From contig NZ_BQUV01000001.1 in assembly GCF_022835695.1 (NCBI RefSeq), positions 926,641-990,640 of the forward strand: 64,000 nt of DNA, in the 5' to 3' direction. Below the pieces are notes generated by a model. The model was not told the origin of the DNA and did no database searches. It saw nothing but the letters and a program-made list of their open reading frames with translations. This stretch comes from Bradyrhizobium sp. Ce-3 (GTDB taxonomy: Bacteria; Pseudomonadota; Alphaproteobacteria; Rhizobiales; Xanthobacteraceae). How positions within the stretch are numbered: position 1 is the stretch's first letter; every line of letters starts with the position of its first letter. Both the position numbers and the translations under genes were made by a program. Of the stretch, positions 33,026 to 42,297 are shown in pieces.

Positions 33026-33228
33026 CCTGTTTCTCTCCTCTTTTGTGTTTGTTCGGCTGCTTCGAGCTCTTGGGGCCGGACTATAGCTGCGACAAAATGC
33101 GCAGCAAGTGAAACTGCGCGCAGATCGCCATGCACGGACGGCGACTAAAGTAGTGGGTCCTTGCTTTGCGGCTGAACAAAGATGAGGCAGCGCGGGAATA
33201 AAAGCGTGGGGCGCAATTCTCTGAGTTC

Positions 33229-33333
33229 GTCATTCCGGGGCAGCCCGAAGGGCTGAGCCCGGAATCCATCGAACCCACAAAACAAGCGGCGAAATGGATT
33301 CCGGGCTCTCGCTGCGCGAGCCCCGGAATGACG
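33229..33333. repeat. Palindromic repeat (CGTCATTCCGGGGC type)
   Basis: CGTCATTCCGGGGC at the left pairs with GCCCCGGAATGACG at the right. Each half is itself a hairpin (left GCCCGAAGGGC, right CTCGCTGCGCGAG). Confidence 0.8.
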
Positions 33334-33445
33334 AGAGATGGCGGTGCCGCTCACGCGCGCGTGCCACTGAGTTGGGCGGTGACGTAACGAGCAAGGCCCG
33401 GGCAGATCATGTCGCGAGAATGCGAGGTGTATCCCATCCTCAACT

Positions 33446-33493
33446 GTCATCGCCCGGCCTGTGCGCAATTGCGCAGATGGACCGGGCGATGAC
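33446..33493. repeat. Palindromic repeat (GTCATCGCCCGG type)
   Basis: GTCATCGCCCGG pairs with CCGGGCGATGAC, with the inner palindrome GCGCAATTGCGC. Confidence 0.8.
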
Positions 33494-33535
33494 ACGGAGA
33501 TGAAGTCTGCAATGACGGTGGGTCGTTATCCTCGC

Positions 33536-33658
33536 CGTCGTCCTGGCGAAGGCCAGGACCCATTACCCCAAATCTCTATTGTTGCGCGATGCTGGGGCCA
33601 CGATCCCGTTTATCACTGGATACGGTGGTTATGGGTCCTGGCTTTCGCCAGGACGACG
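33536..33658. repeat. Palindromic repeat (CGTCGTCCTGGCGAA type)
   Basis: CGTCGTCCTGGCGAAGGCCA, then GGACCC, pairs with GGGTCCTGGCTTTCGCCAGG, then ACGACG, across an unpaired middle. It ends 11 bases past the stop of the MFS gene and may act as its terminator. Confidence 0.8.
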
Positions 33659-33669
33659 CCGGGGCCGCC

Positions 33670-35265
33670 CTACTCCGCCATTTCCGCCGGCGGCCGCGAC
33701 GCGGGGCCGGCGAGCGGGCGTTCTTCCATCGTGATCATGCAGATCGAGGCGGTGGTCAACAGCACGGCGGCGGCGCCGAACACGTAGCGGAACGCCGTGA
33801 TCATGTCGGCCATCGGGATCGCGCTGACGGAGCCTGCCGTCGCGGCATGATGCTCGCCGGCGAGCGAGATGTCGGTCCCGAGCGTCATCAGCAGAATGGT
33901 GGTGAAGGCGGCGACCGTGAAGGACGCCATCATCGCGCGGAAGAAGTTCATCGCGCCGGTGACGGTGCCGACCTGCGGGCGCGCCACCGCATTCTGCAGC
34001 GACACCACGCTGATCGGGAAGGTGGTGCCGAGCCCGAGCGCGAACACGCTCATGAGCGTCAGCAGACCCCACAGCGGCAGCGTCGTCACGGCCATGCCGA
34101 CGGCACAGATCGCAGCCACCGAGGTGCCGACGATCGCGACGCGCTTGTAGTGCCTGGCCTTCGCCATGGTCCGGCCGGCGATCGCCGCACCGAAGGTCGA
34201 GATCGCCGCAAGCGGGATCAGCGCAAGGCCGGCCTCGCTGGCGGTGAGGTGATAGACCACCTCGTAATACAGCGGCAGGTGCACGGTGAGCCCGACCATA
34301 GCGCCGAGCGCGCAGCCGCCCGCGCCCATTGCGAACGGCACCACCGAGCCGCCGAGCAGCGACAGCGGCAGGAACGGCTCGTCGGCGCGGCGCGCATGCC
34401 AGACGAAGGCGCCGGCGAGCGCAATCGAGGCGCCGATCATCGCCGTGATGGTCGGCGACAGCCAGGAAAGCTTGGTGCCGCCCCAGGTCAGCACCAGCAT
34501 CAGCACGACGGCCGAGGCCATCAGCAAGACGCCGCCGAGCCAATCGACCTTGCGCTTGCGGTGGAACACCGGGATCTTGGCCATCTTCGGCAACAGCAGC
34601 GCCAGCGCCGCGGCTGCGAGCGGCAAATTGATCCAAAAGATCATCGACCAGTGCAGATGTTCGGCGAACACGCCGCCGACCACCGGGCCGAGAATGCCGC
34701 CGGCCATCCAGACGCTGGAGAAGTAGGCCTGGTAGCGGCCGCGCTCGCGCGGGGTCACCACGTCGGAGATCACGGTCTGGACCACGGGCATGATGCCGCC
34801 GCCGCCGAGCCCCTGCAGGCCGCGGGCGATGATCAGCATCGTCATGCTGGGCGCGATCGCGCACAGCACCGAGCCGACCACGAACAAGCTGAGCGAGGTG
34901 ATGATCATGACGCGGCGGCCATAGATGTCGCTCAGCGTGCCGAATACCGGCGCCACCGCAGTAGAGGCCAGCAGATAGGCCGTGATCACCCAGGACAGGT
35001 TGGTGACGTCGTGAAACTGGCGTCCGATCGTCGGCAGCGCGGTCGCGACGATGGTCTGGTCGAGCGCAGCCAGGAACATCGTCAGCATCAGGCTGATGAC
35101 GATGGTGCGGACTTCATCCGGATTGAGCGGTGCCGGCGGCGCCAGCGGCGGCGCGTCGCTGAGTTCGATCACCTCGCTCGGGAGGTGAGACAGCTCTTCG
35201 GCAATGTCGTCAGGCAATGTGGATTGCTCGGCAGGAACACGGCTCTGCCGTTCATACTTGTTCAT
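33670..35265 (-). CDS. MFS multidrug exporter, DHA2 family (14 membrane segments)
   Basis: A 531-residue major facilitator with about 14 hydrophobic segments after a polar N-terminus of about 50 residues. It has the DHA2 pattern LDQTIVATALPTIGR in the first helix region, GTLSDIYGRRVM (loop 2-3 motif A) and RGLQGLGGGGIMPVVQTVI. Such proteins export drugs or toxic metabolites by proton antiport. A long soluble N-terminus rich in Glu and Pro is unusual for the family. It is a monocistronic gene facing the repeat cluster, and no regulator gene is adjacent. Confidence 0.9.
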   Translation of the reverse strand: MNKYERQSRVPAEQSTLPDDIAEELSHLPSEVIELSDAPPLAPPAPLNPDEVRTIVISLMLTMFLAALDQTIVATALPTIGRQFHDVTNLSWVITAYLLASTAVAPVFGTLSDIYGRRVMIITSLSLFVVGSVLCAIAPSMTMLIIARGLQGLGGGGIMPVVQTVISDVVTPRERGRYQAYFSSVWMAGGILGPVVGGVFAEHLHWSMIFWINLPLAAAALALLLPKMAKIPVFHRKRKVDWLGGVLLMASAVVLMLVLTWGGTKLSWLSPTITAMIGASIALAGAFVWHARRADEPFLPLSLLGGSVVPFAMGAGGCALGAMVGLTVHLPLYYEVVYHLTASEAGLALIPLAAISTFGAAIAGRTMAKARHYKRVAIVGTSVAAICAVGMAVTTLPLWGLLTLMSVFALGLGTTFPISVVSLQNAVARPQVGTVTGAMNFFRAMMASFTVAAFTTILLMTLGTDISLAGEHHAATAGSVSAIPMADMITAFRYVFGAAAVLLTTASICMITMEERPLAGPASRPPAEMAE

Positions 35266-35436
35266 TTGGGGCGTAATGCTGCTGCGCGGGCGCGTCCCGC
35301 GATGGAATCATTCTCTGCCTTCCAATTTATGCAGCAATTCGTTGCTGAGGCAGCCACCCCAGCGCATGGGTGCATCCCGCAGCAGAGTTCTCGCGATGAC
35401 GTGATCGGAGAAGCGCCGGCACGCGCGACGTCGACG

Positions 35437-35964
35437 TTATGTTTTGGAGACCTTGGGCCGCTTCTTCAATTGCGCCCGTTTCGGCAGCAGACCCGGCCAG
35501 CGCACAATGTGATCCTCGAGATCGGCGTCGTTGACGTCGAGCTCGGTGCCCTCGACCCGCCCGCGCACCGAGACGCCGGCTTCATGAACCGTGTTGGGAT
35601 CGCCGGAGATCAGCGGATGCCACCAGTAGAGATCCCGCCCTTCGGCCACGAGCCGGTAGCCGCAGCTCGGCGGCAGCCAGTTCAGGGTCCGGACGTTGTC
35701 CGGCGTCAGGCGGACGCAATCCGGGACCTGGTCGGAGCGGTTCGCATAGTCCTTGCAGGTGCACAGGCCGGAATCGAGCAGCTTGCAGGAGATATGGGTG
35801 AAATAGATCTGGCCGGTGTCCTCGTCCTCGAGCTTCTCCAGGCAGCAGCGTGCGCAGCCGTCACACAGGCTTTCCCATTCGGCGTTGGACATCTCTTCCA
35901 ACGTCTTGGTTTTCCAGAAGAATCCCTCCTGGTCCGACGGGCGCTTGGGCGGTGCGGTCATCAT
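35437..35964 (-). CDS. YcgN-family cysteine-cluster protein (UPF0260)
   Basis: A 175-residue cytoplasmic protein with the CxxCxxCC cluster (LCDGCARCC, Cys34-Cys41) and further cysteines ([27 protein letters not shown]), the pattern of YcgN/UPF0260, possibly a metal or iron-sulfur site. Its function is unknown. An ATG at the second codon is equally likely, and AGGG precedes both. Confidence 0.88.
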   Translation of the reverse strand: MMTAPPKRPSDQEGFFWKTKTLEEMSNAEWESLCDGCARCCLEKLEDEDTGQIYFTHISCKLLDSGLCTCKDYANRSDQVPDCVRLTPDNVRTLNWLPPSCGYRLVAEGRDLYWWHPLISGDPNTVHEAGVSVRGRVEGTELDVNDADLEDHIVRWPGLLPKRAQLKKRPKVSKT

Positions 35965-36249
35965 ATCCCTGCAATGGCGGTGCCGCTCTTCTTGGGGCGC
36001 CGGCGCTCCCTCCGCAAGGGGGTGATATTGCGGGGTCGAAAAAGCCGGTGGGCAGCGTTAGGGCTTTCATTAAATTCACGAGCAGCGCCATTGGTTTATC
36101 GCAGCCGCTCGGATAGAACGAGGAACGAGTCCCCAACGACGCAAAAGCGCCTTGGGATTGCCGCAACATCGAAGCAAGACGCTGCCCGGTCCCCGTTTTG
36201 GGCACAAGCAGCGCTGTCGAACTGATCAAGGGTCCGGTCCTTTCAGATC

Positions 36250-38523
36250 ATGCCGTCGCATTGGAAACAGAAGGTCCGGAATTTCTTCCTGGACCTCGAT
36301 GCGCGTATCGACTCGACGCTGTTCTCGTCGGGCAAGGGCCTGCGCGAGCTCTACGAGCGCTATTCCACCTTCATGGACCGCTTCTATGTCGGCCGCTGGA
36401 AGCGCTGGGTGTTCATCGAGCCGCTGTCGGAAGCCGCGACCCTTGGGCTCGGCGGCATGATCCTGATGCTGACGCTCGCGATCCCCGCCTTCCGCGAGAC
36501 CGCCGACGAGGACTGGCTGAAGAAATCCGATCTCGCGGTGACGTTCCTCGACCGCTACGGCAATCCGATCGGCAGCCGCGGCATCAAGCATAATGACTCG
36601 ATCCCGCTGGAAGACTTTCCGGACAATCTGATCAAGGCGACGCTCGCGACCGAGGACCGCCGCTTCTACGACCATTTCGGCATCGACGTGCCGGGCCTCG
36701 CGCGCGCGCTGGTCACCAACGCGCAGGCCGGCGGCGTCCGCCAGGGCGGTTCGTCGATCACCCAGCAGCTCGCCAAGAACCTGTTCCTGAACAACGAGCG
36801 CACCATCGAGCGCAAGGTGAAGGAAGCCTTCCTTGCGATCTGGCTGGAGACGCGGCTCACCAAGAACGAGATCCTGAAGCTCTATCTCGACCGCGCCTAT
36901 ATGGGCGGCGGCACCTTCGGCGTCGACGGCGCGGCGCATTTCTACTTCAACAAATCGGTGCGCGACGTGAACCTCGCGGAAGCCGCGATGCTCGCCGGCC
37001 TGTTCAAGGCGCCGACCAAATATGCTCCGCACATCAACCTGCCGGCGGCGCGAGCCCGCGCCAACGTCGTGCTCGACAACCTCGTCGATGCCGGCTTCAT
37101 GACCGAGGGCCAGGTGTTCGGCGCCCGCCGCAATCCGGCGGTCGCGGTCGACCGGCGCGACGAGAATTCGCCGAACTACTATCTCGACTACGCCTTCGAC
37201 GAGATGCGCAAGCTGGTCGACACCTTCCCGAAATCCTACACCGAGCGCGTCTTCGTGGTCCGCACCGCGATCGACATGAACGTGCAGAAGGCGGCCGAGG
37301 AAGCCATCGAGAACCAGCTCCGCCAGTTCGGGCGCGACTATCACGCGACGCAGGCTGCGACCGTGGTGTCCGATCTCGACGGCGGCATCCGCGCCATGGT
37401 CGGCGGCCGCGACTACGGTGCGAGCCAGTTCAACCGCGCCACCGACGCCTATCGGCAGCCCGGCTCGTCGTTCAAGCCCTATGTCTACACGACGGCGCTG
37501 CTGAACGGCTTCACGCCGAACTCGAAGATCGTCGACGGCCCGGTCTGCATCGGCAATTGGTGCCCGCAGAACTATGGCCATTCCTATTCGGGTCAGGTCA
37601 CGCTGACGCAGGCGATCACCCGCTCGATCAACGTGGTGCCGGTCAAGCTCTCGATCATGCTCGGCGGCAAGGAAGGCCCGAAGGCCGGCCGCGCCAAGAT
37701 CGTCGAGGTCGCACGCCGCTTCGGCCTCAAGGCGCCGCTGCCCGACACGCCGTCGCTGCCGATCGGCTCCGACGAGGTCACGGTGATCGAGCACGCGGTG
37801 GCGTATGCGACTTTCCCGAACCGCGGCAAGGCGGTGACGCCGCATTCGGTGCTCGAGGTGCGCACCGGCGCCGGCGATCTGGTCTGGCGCTGGGACCGCG
37901 ACGGTCCGAAGCCACGGCAGGCTATACCGCCGAACATCGCCGCCGACATGGCGGGCATGATGAGCCACGTGGTCAGCGAAGGCACCGCGCGCCGCGCCGC
38001 GCTCGACGGCATTCCGACCGCGGGCAAGACCGGCACCACCAATGCCTATCGTGACGCCTGGTTCGTCGGCTACACCGGCAACTTCACCTGCGCGGTCTGG
38101 TACGGCAATGACGACTATTCGCCGACCAACCGCATGACCGGCGGCTCGCTGCCGGCGCAGACCTGGCACGACATCATGGTCGCCGCGCATCAGGGCGTCG
38201 AAGTGAAGGAACTCGTCGGCGTCGGCATGGGCCAGAAGCTGCCGCCGCAGCCTGCGCAGGCCAATGCCCAGGCGAGCGCCGCACCGCGCGTGCTGGAGAC
38301 CAAGCCCGGTCCGCCGCCGGTTCTGACCAAGCGCGGCGCTGACATCCTAGTGCGGGTCGAGAAGCTGCTCGACGACGCGGCCAAGACCGCCGGCAAGACC
38401 ACGCTGAACGAGCCCTCGAAGACCGGCAAGACGGAGTCCTCGAGCGCGCTGGCGTTCCCCGAAAACTACGTTGCCGCGGCCGGGCCGGACGGCGCGACGC
38501 CTACAGTGCCACGCAAGAACTGA
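36250..38523 (+). CDS. Class A penicillin-binding protein (PBP1A type)
   Basis: A 757-residue bifunctional peptidoglycan synthase. A cytoplasmic N-terminus precedes one membrane segment (LGLGGMILMLTLAIPAF, residues 65-81). The GT51 glycosyltransferase domain has EDRRFYDHFGID (catalytic Glu135), GGSSITQQLAKN and RKVKEAFLAIWLE. The transpeptidase domain has SSFK (Ser406, Lys409), SIN and KTGTT (Lys593). It polymerises and cross-links murein in the periplasm. Two membrane-protein genes follow 1 base downstream and overlap each other, so a small operon is likely. The C-terminal 60 residues are a low-complexity linker. Confidence 0.93.
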   Translation: MPSHWKQKVRNFFLDLDARIDSTLFSSGKGLRELYERYSTFMDRFYVGRWKRWVFIEPLSEAATLGLGGMILMLTLAIPAFRETADEDWLKKSDLAVTFLDRYGNPIGSRGIKHNDSIPLEDFPDNLIKATLATEDRRFYDHFGIDVPGLARALVTNAQAGGVRQGGSSITQQLAKNLFLNNERTIERKVKEAFLAIWLETRLTKNEILKLYLDRAYMGGGTFGVDGAAHFYFNKSVRDVNLAEAAMLAGLFKAPTKYAPHINLPAARARANVVLDNLVDAGFMTEGQVFGARRNPAVAVDRRDENSPNYYLDYAFDEMRKLVDTFPKSYTERVFVVRTAIDMNVQKAAEEAIENQLRQFGRDYHATQAATVVSDLDGGIRAMVGGRDYGASQFNRATDAYRQPGSSFKPYVYTTALLNGFTPNSKIVDGPVCIGNWCPQNYGHSYSGQVTLTQAITRSINVVPVKLSIMLGGKEGPKAGRAKIVEVARRFGLKAPLPDTPSLPIGSDEVTVIEHAVAYATFPNRGKAVTPHSVLEVRTGAGDLVWRWDRDGPKPRQAIPPNIAADMAGMMSHVVSEGTARRAALDGIPTAGKTGTTNAYRDAWFVGYTGNFTCAVWYGNDDYSPTNRMTGGSLPAQTWHDIMVAAHQGVEVKELVGVGMGQKLPPQPAQANAQASAAPRVLETKPGPPPVLTKRGADILVRVEKLLDDAAKTAGKTTLNEPSKTGKTESSSALAFPENYVAAAGPDGATPTVPRKN

Positions 38524-38524
38524 C

Positions 38525-39103
38525 GTGCGCCTCCTCCTCACCACCCTGCTGGCTCTCGTGATCGCCACGGCTGTTGGCCTCGGCCTGACATATGCGACGG
38601 CAACCCGCGGCACCGATCTCGGCACGTTGAAGATCGGCGCCTGGACGGCGCGGCCGAAGAACGGCACCTCCGACGTCGACCCCTATTCGCGCGCCACCAT
38701 CGCGCGCAGCGGCGAACTGCCGATCGGCACCGGCGACGGCATCGCGTTCTCGGCGACATCAGACGACAAGAACAAGCCGCTCGACGGCCGCTGCGACATC
38801 GTGGTCTCGGGCGTGACGCCGGCGGCGCGGTTCTGGACGCTGACGCTGTTCGACCGCAAGGGTCACCTCGTCGCCAATTCGCTGCAGCGCTACGGCTTCA
38901 CCAGCCAGGAGATCATGCGCGCCTCCGACGGCACGTTCGAGATCCACATCGCCTCGCGCTCGCGCGCCGGCAACTGGCTGCCGACCGGCGGCATCGAGCG
39001 CTACGCGCTGATGCTGCGGCTCTACGACACGCCGGTCGGGGTCGCGACCCGCACCCAGCGCGACGCGCCGATGCCCTCGATCGCAACGACGGGCTGCCCA
39101 TGA
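38525..39103 (+). CDS. DUF1214-type exported protein
   Basis: A 192-residue protein from a GTG one base after the penicillin-binding-protein stop. The N-terminal membrane anchor (LLLTTLLALVIATAVGLGL) precedes a DUF1214 domain (ARFWTLTLFDRKGHLVANSL, SRAGNWLPTGGIERYALML). DUF1214 and DUF1254 are often parts of one protein; here they are on adjacent, overlapping genes. The next gene starts inside the stop (ATGA). The role is unknown, and its context next to a cell-wall synthase is the only clue. Confidence 0.8.
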   Translation: MRLLLTTLLALVIATAVGLGLTYATATRGTDLGTLKIGAWTARPKNGTSDVDPYSRATIARSGELPIGTGDGIAFSATSDDKNKPLDGRCDIVVSGVTPAARFWTLTLFDRKGHLVANSLQRYGFTSQEIMRASDGTFEIHIASRSRAGNWLPTGGIERYALMLRLYDTPVGVATRTQRDAPMPSIATTGCP

Positions 39104-39720
39104 TCCGCGTGCTGTTCACCATTCTCGCAGGCGTGCTGCTCGGCGGCGTGGTGCATCTCGTCAGCGTGCTGGCGCTGCCGCGCATCGCCTCGCAGGACGC
39201 CTATTCGCGGCTGACCCCGATGACCAAGCTCAACGAGGTGACGCAGCTGCCGCTTGCCGACCCGACGCACTCGCCGATGCCGCTGATGGATCCGGCCTTC
39301 GCGGTGGCGATCTGCCGCTACGATCTCTCCACCGGGCCGCTCAAGCTCACCGTGCCGGTCAGCCAGGCCTATACGTCGGTGTCGTTCTACACCCGCAACG
39401 AGGTCGCCTATTACGCGATCAACGACCGCTCCGCCGGCAAGAAGGTGATCGAGCTCGACCTGATGACGGAAGCGCAGCACAACGAGCTGCCCGAGGACGA
39501 GGAAGTCACCGCCGCCGACCGGCTGATCATCGACTCGCCGACCTCGACCGGCCTGATCCTGCTCAAGGCGCTGGCGCCGGAGCCCGGCCTGATGCCGCAG
39601 GCGCAGGCCTCGCTCGCGGCCTCCTCCTGCAAGGTGCAGGCCGAGCCGGTCGCGGCCAAGCAGGAAGCCCCGCCGCCGCTCCCCGTGCCCGCCCCACCGC
39701 CTGCGGCACGCAAGCGCTAG
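39100..39720 (+). CDS. DUF1254-type exported protein
   Basis: A 206-residue protein with an N-terminal membrane anchor (VLFTILAGVLLGGVVHLVSV) and a DUF1254-like domain (PLMDPAFAVAICRYDLSTGP, SVSFYTRNEVAYYAIND), ending in a Pro/Ala-rich tail. It overlaps the DUF1214 gene by ATGA. Its stop codon overlaps that of the convergent hydrolase gene at CTAG (39717-39720). It probably works as a pair with the preceding protein. Its function is unknown. Confidence 0.8.
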   Translation: MIRVLFTILAGVLLGGVVHLVSVLALPRIASQDAYSRLTPMTKLNEVTQLPLADPTHSPMPLMDPAFAVAICRYDLSTGPLKLTVPVSQAYTSVSFYTRNEVAYYAINDRSAGKKVIELDLMTEAQHNELPEDEEVTAADRLIIDSPTSTGLILLKALAPEPGLMPQAQASLAASSCKVQAEPVAAKQEAPPPLPVPAPPPAARKR

Positions 39721-40565
39721 CTCCAGCTCGCGGCGAGCACGTGCCGGCCGCAACGACAGGTCTCGTAATCGACGGGATCGTGGCTGTTGACGATGGTGAC
39801 GCTGTCGCCATGCGCCGCCTTCAATTGCCGCAGCCGTTCCTGGTTCTGGATGCGCCTCGCGCGATCCATGTCGGCCCGGCGCTGGAACAGGCCGAGCACC
39901 AGCGGGATCCGCGGTCTCGCATCGATCTGCGCGTGGTGGAAATAGGCGTCGCCGGCGTGCAGCAGCCATTTGTCCTTGTCGCGCACCGCGATCCCGCAAT
40001 GGCCCAGTGTATGCCCCGGCAGCGGGATCATCAGAATATCCGGCTCGCGGTCGCCGAGCGCGCGCACGCCCTTGAAGCCGAACCAGTCCTCGCCATCAGT
40101 GCCATAGAACGCCCAGTCCGGCCCGTGCTGCCACTGCGCCGTGATGTAGCGCCCCACCGGCGGCGCGACCTGATGCGTCACCGCCATATCGTACTCGTTG
40201 CGATGGACATGCACCTTGGCCTTCGGAAAGTCCGGCACGCCACCGGCATGATCGCGATCGAGATGCGTCAGCAGCACATGACGTACATCGTCAACTGAAA
40301 AGCCGAGCGCTTTCACCTGCCGGACCGCCGTCTCGGCGGGATCGAGCCGCGGCGTCGTCTGCCGCACCCATTTGCGCCCGAGCCGCGGCGGGTCGCCGAT
40401 GTCGTCGAGCCCGATCCCGGTGTCGACCAGCACGAGGCCGTCATTGCTCTCGACCAGCAGGCAGTGACAGACCATCCGCGCCCGCTGGAAGATGCTGCCG
40501 CTGCCGTTCACGAGCCGCTTGCCGATCGGGCACATGGTGCCGGTGTTGAGATGATGAATGCGCAT
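39717..40565 (-). CDS. MBL-fold metallo-hydrolase (lactonase-like)
   Basis: A 282-residue metallo-beta-lactamase-fold protein. It has the metal site THLDRDHAGG, where the usual second His of HxHxDH is Asp, plus PGHTLGHCGI, LHAGDAYFHH and a late His in NSHDPVDYE. This HxDxDH variant is seen in some AHL-lactonase-like and thiol hydrolases. No signal peptide is visible. It is divergent from a LysR regulator across 91 bases that hold a candidate operator, so the regulator probably controls it. The substrate is unknown. Confidence 0.85.
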   Translation of the reverse strand: MRIHHLNTGTMCPIGKRLVNGSGSIFQRARMVCHCLLVESNDGLVLVDTGIGLDDIGDPPRLGRKWVRQTTPRLDPAETAVRQVKALGFSVDDVRHVLLTHLDRDHAGGVPDFPKAKVHVHRNEYDMAVTHQVAPPVGRYITAQWQHGPDWAFYGTDGEDWFGFKGVRALGDREPDILMIPLPGHTLGHCGIAVRDKDKWLLHAGDAYFHHAQIDARPRIPLVLGLFQRRADMDRARRIQNQERLRQLKAAHGDSVTIVNSHDPVDYETCRCGRHVLAASWS

Positions 40566-40632
40566 GACAAGTCCTCCGCTGTACCAGGCGCAGGCTTGCC
40601 ACTCGTCGATTCATAGGTAAAATATTGTCTCT

Positions 40633-40647
40633 CTATCGATACGATAG
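40633..40647. promoter_or_regulatory. Candidate LysR-type operator
   Basis: CTATCG-ATA-CGATAG is a perfect 6-bp inverted repeat containing TATCGATACGATA, a T-N11-A box with dyad symmetry, in the divergent gap between the hydrolase and LysR genes. It lies 9 bases before the preferred LysR start. Confidence 0.5.
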
Positions 40648-40656
40648 GATATGCCT

Positions 40657-41517
40657 ATGGATATCCGCGAACTCCGCTACTTCGCCGCGGTCTACCGCGA
40701 GGGCAATTTGACCGCCGCGGCGAAGCGCTGCTTCATCTCGCAGCCGTCGATCTCGGCGGCGATCACCAATCTCGAGGCCGAGCTCGGCACCACGCTGTTC
40801 ATCCGGCACAAGAAGGGCATGGCGCCGACGCAATCCGCAGCGCAGTTTCACGGCATCGCCCGCAGGATCATCGACGAGGCGGATGCGGCGCGAAACCTGT
40901 TTCGCAAGCCGGCGACCAGGCAGGCGCTGACGCTCGGCCTGTTGCGGACGCTGGATCAGGCGCGGACCATCGCGCTGCTGAAGCCGCTGACCGGCAATGC
41001 CGATCTCGCGCTTCGGCTGGTCGGCGGCAACGAGAAGGCCGACGCGCGGATCGTTGCCAAGAGCATGATCGGTGCCGGCGAGCACTTCATTCCGCTGTGG
41101 AGCGAACGCTACGTCGCGGCACTGCCGCCGTCGCATCCCCTCACGCTGAAGGAGACGCTGCGGACCACCGACTTCGCCGGCGTTCCGATGATCGATCGCT
41201 GCCATTGCGAACAGCAGGAGTTCTTCAAGCGCACCTCACCGCCGCGCAAGCCGGTGGCGATCGCAGAATCCGAGGAGTGGGCGATGGCGCTGGTCGCGGC
41301 CGGCGTCGGAGTTGCGATCGTCCCCGAAGGCGTGGCGCGCGGCAATCCCGATGTCGCGATGCGTGCGATCGATGTCGACGTGACGCGCCAGGTTGGCCTC
41401 GCCTACCCTTCGGCTCACCCGCCCTCCGACGCCCTGAAGGCGTTGATTGCGAGCCTGCCGCGGCAGCAGAGCAGCCGCCGCGCTAAGGCAACAACGAGGA
41501 AGACGAAGCGGGCCTAG
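40657..41517 (+). CDS. LysR-family transcriptional regulator
   Basis: A 286-residue regulator whose N-terminal winged HTH begins MDIRELRYFAAVYREGNLTA and shows CFISQPSISAAITNLEAEL as the recognition-helix region, followed by an effector-binding domain. I chose the ATG at 40657 because it gives the usual LysR N-terminus and has AGGA at good spacing. The ATG at 40651 is too close to that box. It is divergent from an MBL-hydrolase gene with a symmetric T-N11-A box between them, the usual arrangement for control of both. The C-terminal end overlaps the next gene (convergent) by four bases. The inducer is unknown. Confidence 0.9.
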   Translation: MDIRELRYFAAVYREGNLTAAAKRCFISQPSISAAITNLEAELGTTLFIRHKKGMAPTQSAAQFHGIARRIIDEADAARNLFRKPATRQALTLGLLRTLDQARTIALLKPLTGNADLALRLVGGNEKADARIVAKSMIGAGEHFIPLWSERYVAALPPSHPLTLKETLRTTDFAGVPMIDRCHCEQQEFFKRTSPPRKPVAIAESEEWAMALVAAGVGVAIVPEGVARGNPDVAMRAIDVDVTRQVGLAYPSAHPPSDALKALIASLPRQQSSRRAKATTRKTKRA

Positions 41518-42281
41518 CCCTTCGACACCACGGCCTGGCCCGTAACCGGCGCGGCAATGAACGGCGCATTGGCGGTGAGCCGGGCGAGTTCGTTGATCTG
41601 GCGTTCGGCGTCGGCGGCCATGCCGTCGGGGGCCTGAATCACCAGCCGCTCCAGCGCCCAGCGATAGGACGCGATCCGCCGCTCCAGGGCCTGCTGCACC
41701 CATTGCACGATCAGTGAGTTCTCCTCCATCCGCGCCACCGCGTCGGCCCGCTCCTTCGGCGAGACGTCGGCGATCATGTGCAGGCTGGCGTTGCGCTTGC
41801 GGTCGAGCTCGATCACCTGGATCGCGGTGGCGAAGAACGGCTCGAACCGGGTGATGTCGTCGCGCACCTCGTCGATCAGCAGCGAATAGCGCGAGGCGAA
41901 CGAGCGGTGCGGCTCGTCGATCAGATTGCGGCCATAGGCTGTGCGGTCGAACACCACCTTCTGCCGCCACGGCGCGGGCAGCGGCTGGTAGTCGCCGAAC
42001 ACGCTCTTCCACGCCGGACGCGACAGCGGCGGCTCGATGAACTGATAGCCGAGATCACGCAGTTGACGTTCGTGCTCGGTGAGCTGGAATTGCGAGGCGT
42101 TCTTGCCGACGCTGCCGGTTGCCTCGGCACCCATCCAGCGATGCATGTCGTCGTTGCGGAAATCGGCGCGGGTACGGCCGAAATCGCCGCCGCTACAGCC
42201 CGCGAGCGCTGCGCCTGCCAGCAGCAGGATCAGCGCCGGGAGTGACCGCCGGGCGACGGTCCGCTGCACAGGCTCCGGCAT
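41514..42281 (-). CDS. Lipoprotein, unknown function
   Basis: A 255-residue protein from the ATG at 42281 with a lipoprotein signal peptide ending LAGC (Cys29). The mature part is helical with conserved-looking WRQKVVFDRTAYGRNLID and DITRFEPFFATAIQVIELD. Outer-membrane sorting is likely because the residue after Cys is Ser. No family is recognised. The frame is open upstream but codes poorly. The neighbouring minus-strand small gene may share a transcript. Confidence 0.75.
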   Translation of the reverse strand: MPEPVQRTVARRSLPALILLLAGAALAGCSGGDFGRTRADFRNDDMHRWMGAEATGSVGKNASQFQLTEHERQLRDLGYQFIEPPLSRPAWKSVFGDYQPLPAPWRQKVVFDRTAYGRNLIDEPHRSFASRYSLLIDEVRDDITRFEPFFATAIQVIELDRKRNASLHMIADVSPKERADAVARMEENSLIVQWVQQALERRIASYRWALERLVIQAPDGMAADAERQINELARLTANAPFIAAPVTGQAVVSKG

Positions 42282-42297
42282 TGCACGATGTCCGCGA

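Larger units (their letters stand above)
33026..33669. other. Repeat-rich intergenic region
   Basis: No gene is seen. The stretch holds the promoter of the transporter operon near 33030-33110 and three different palindromic repeats (33229-33333, 33446-33493, 33536-33658), which together fill much of it. Confidence 0.7.

Noticed and set aside
33589-36225. Long plus-strand open frame across the MFS and YcgN genes
   Set aside because: It lies opposite two well-supported genes and has a His/Arg/Gln-rich composition typical of antisense frames.
36226-38190. Long minus-strand open frame opposite the penicillin-binding protein
   Set aside because: Antisense shadow: no motifs, unusual composition, and the opposite strand has all expected catalytic residues.
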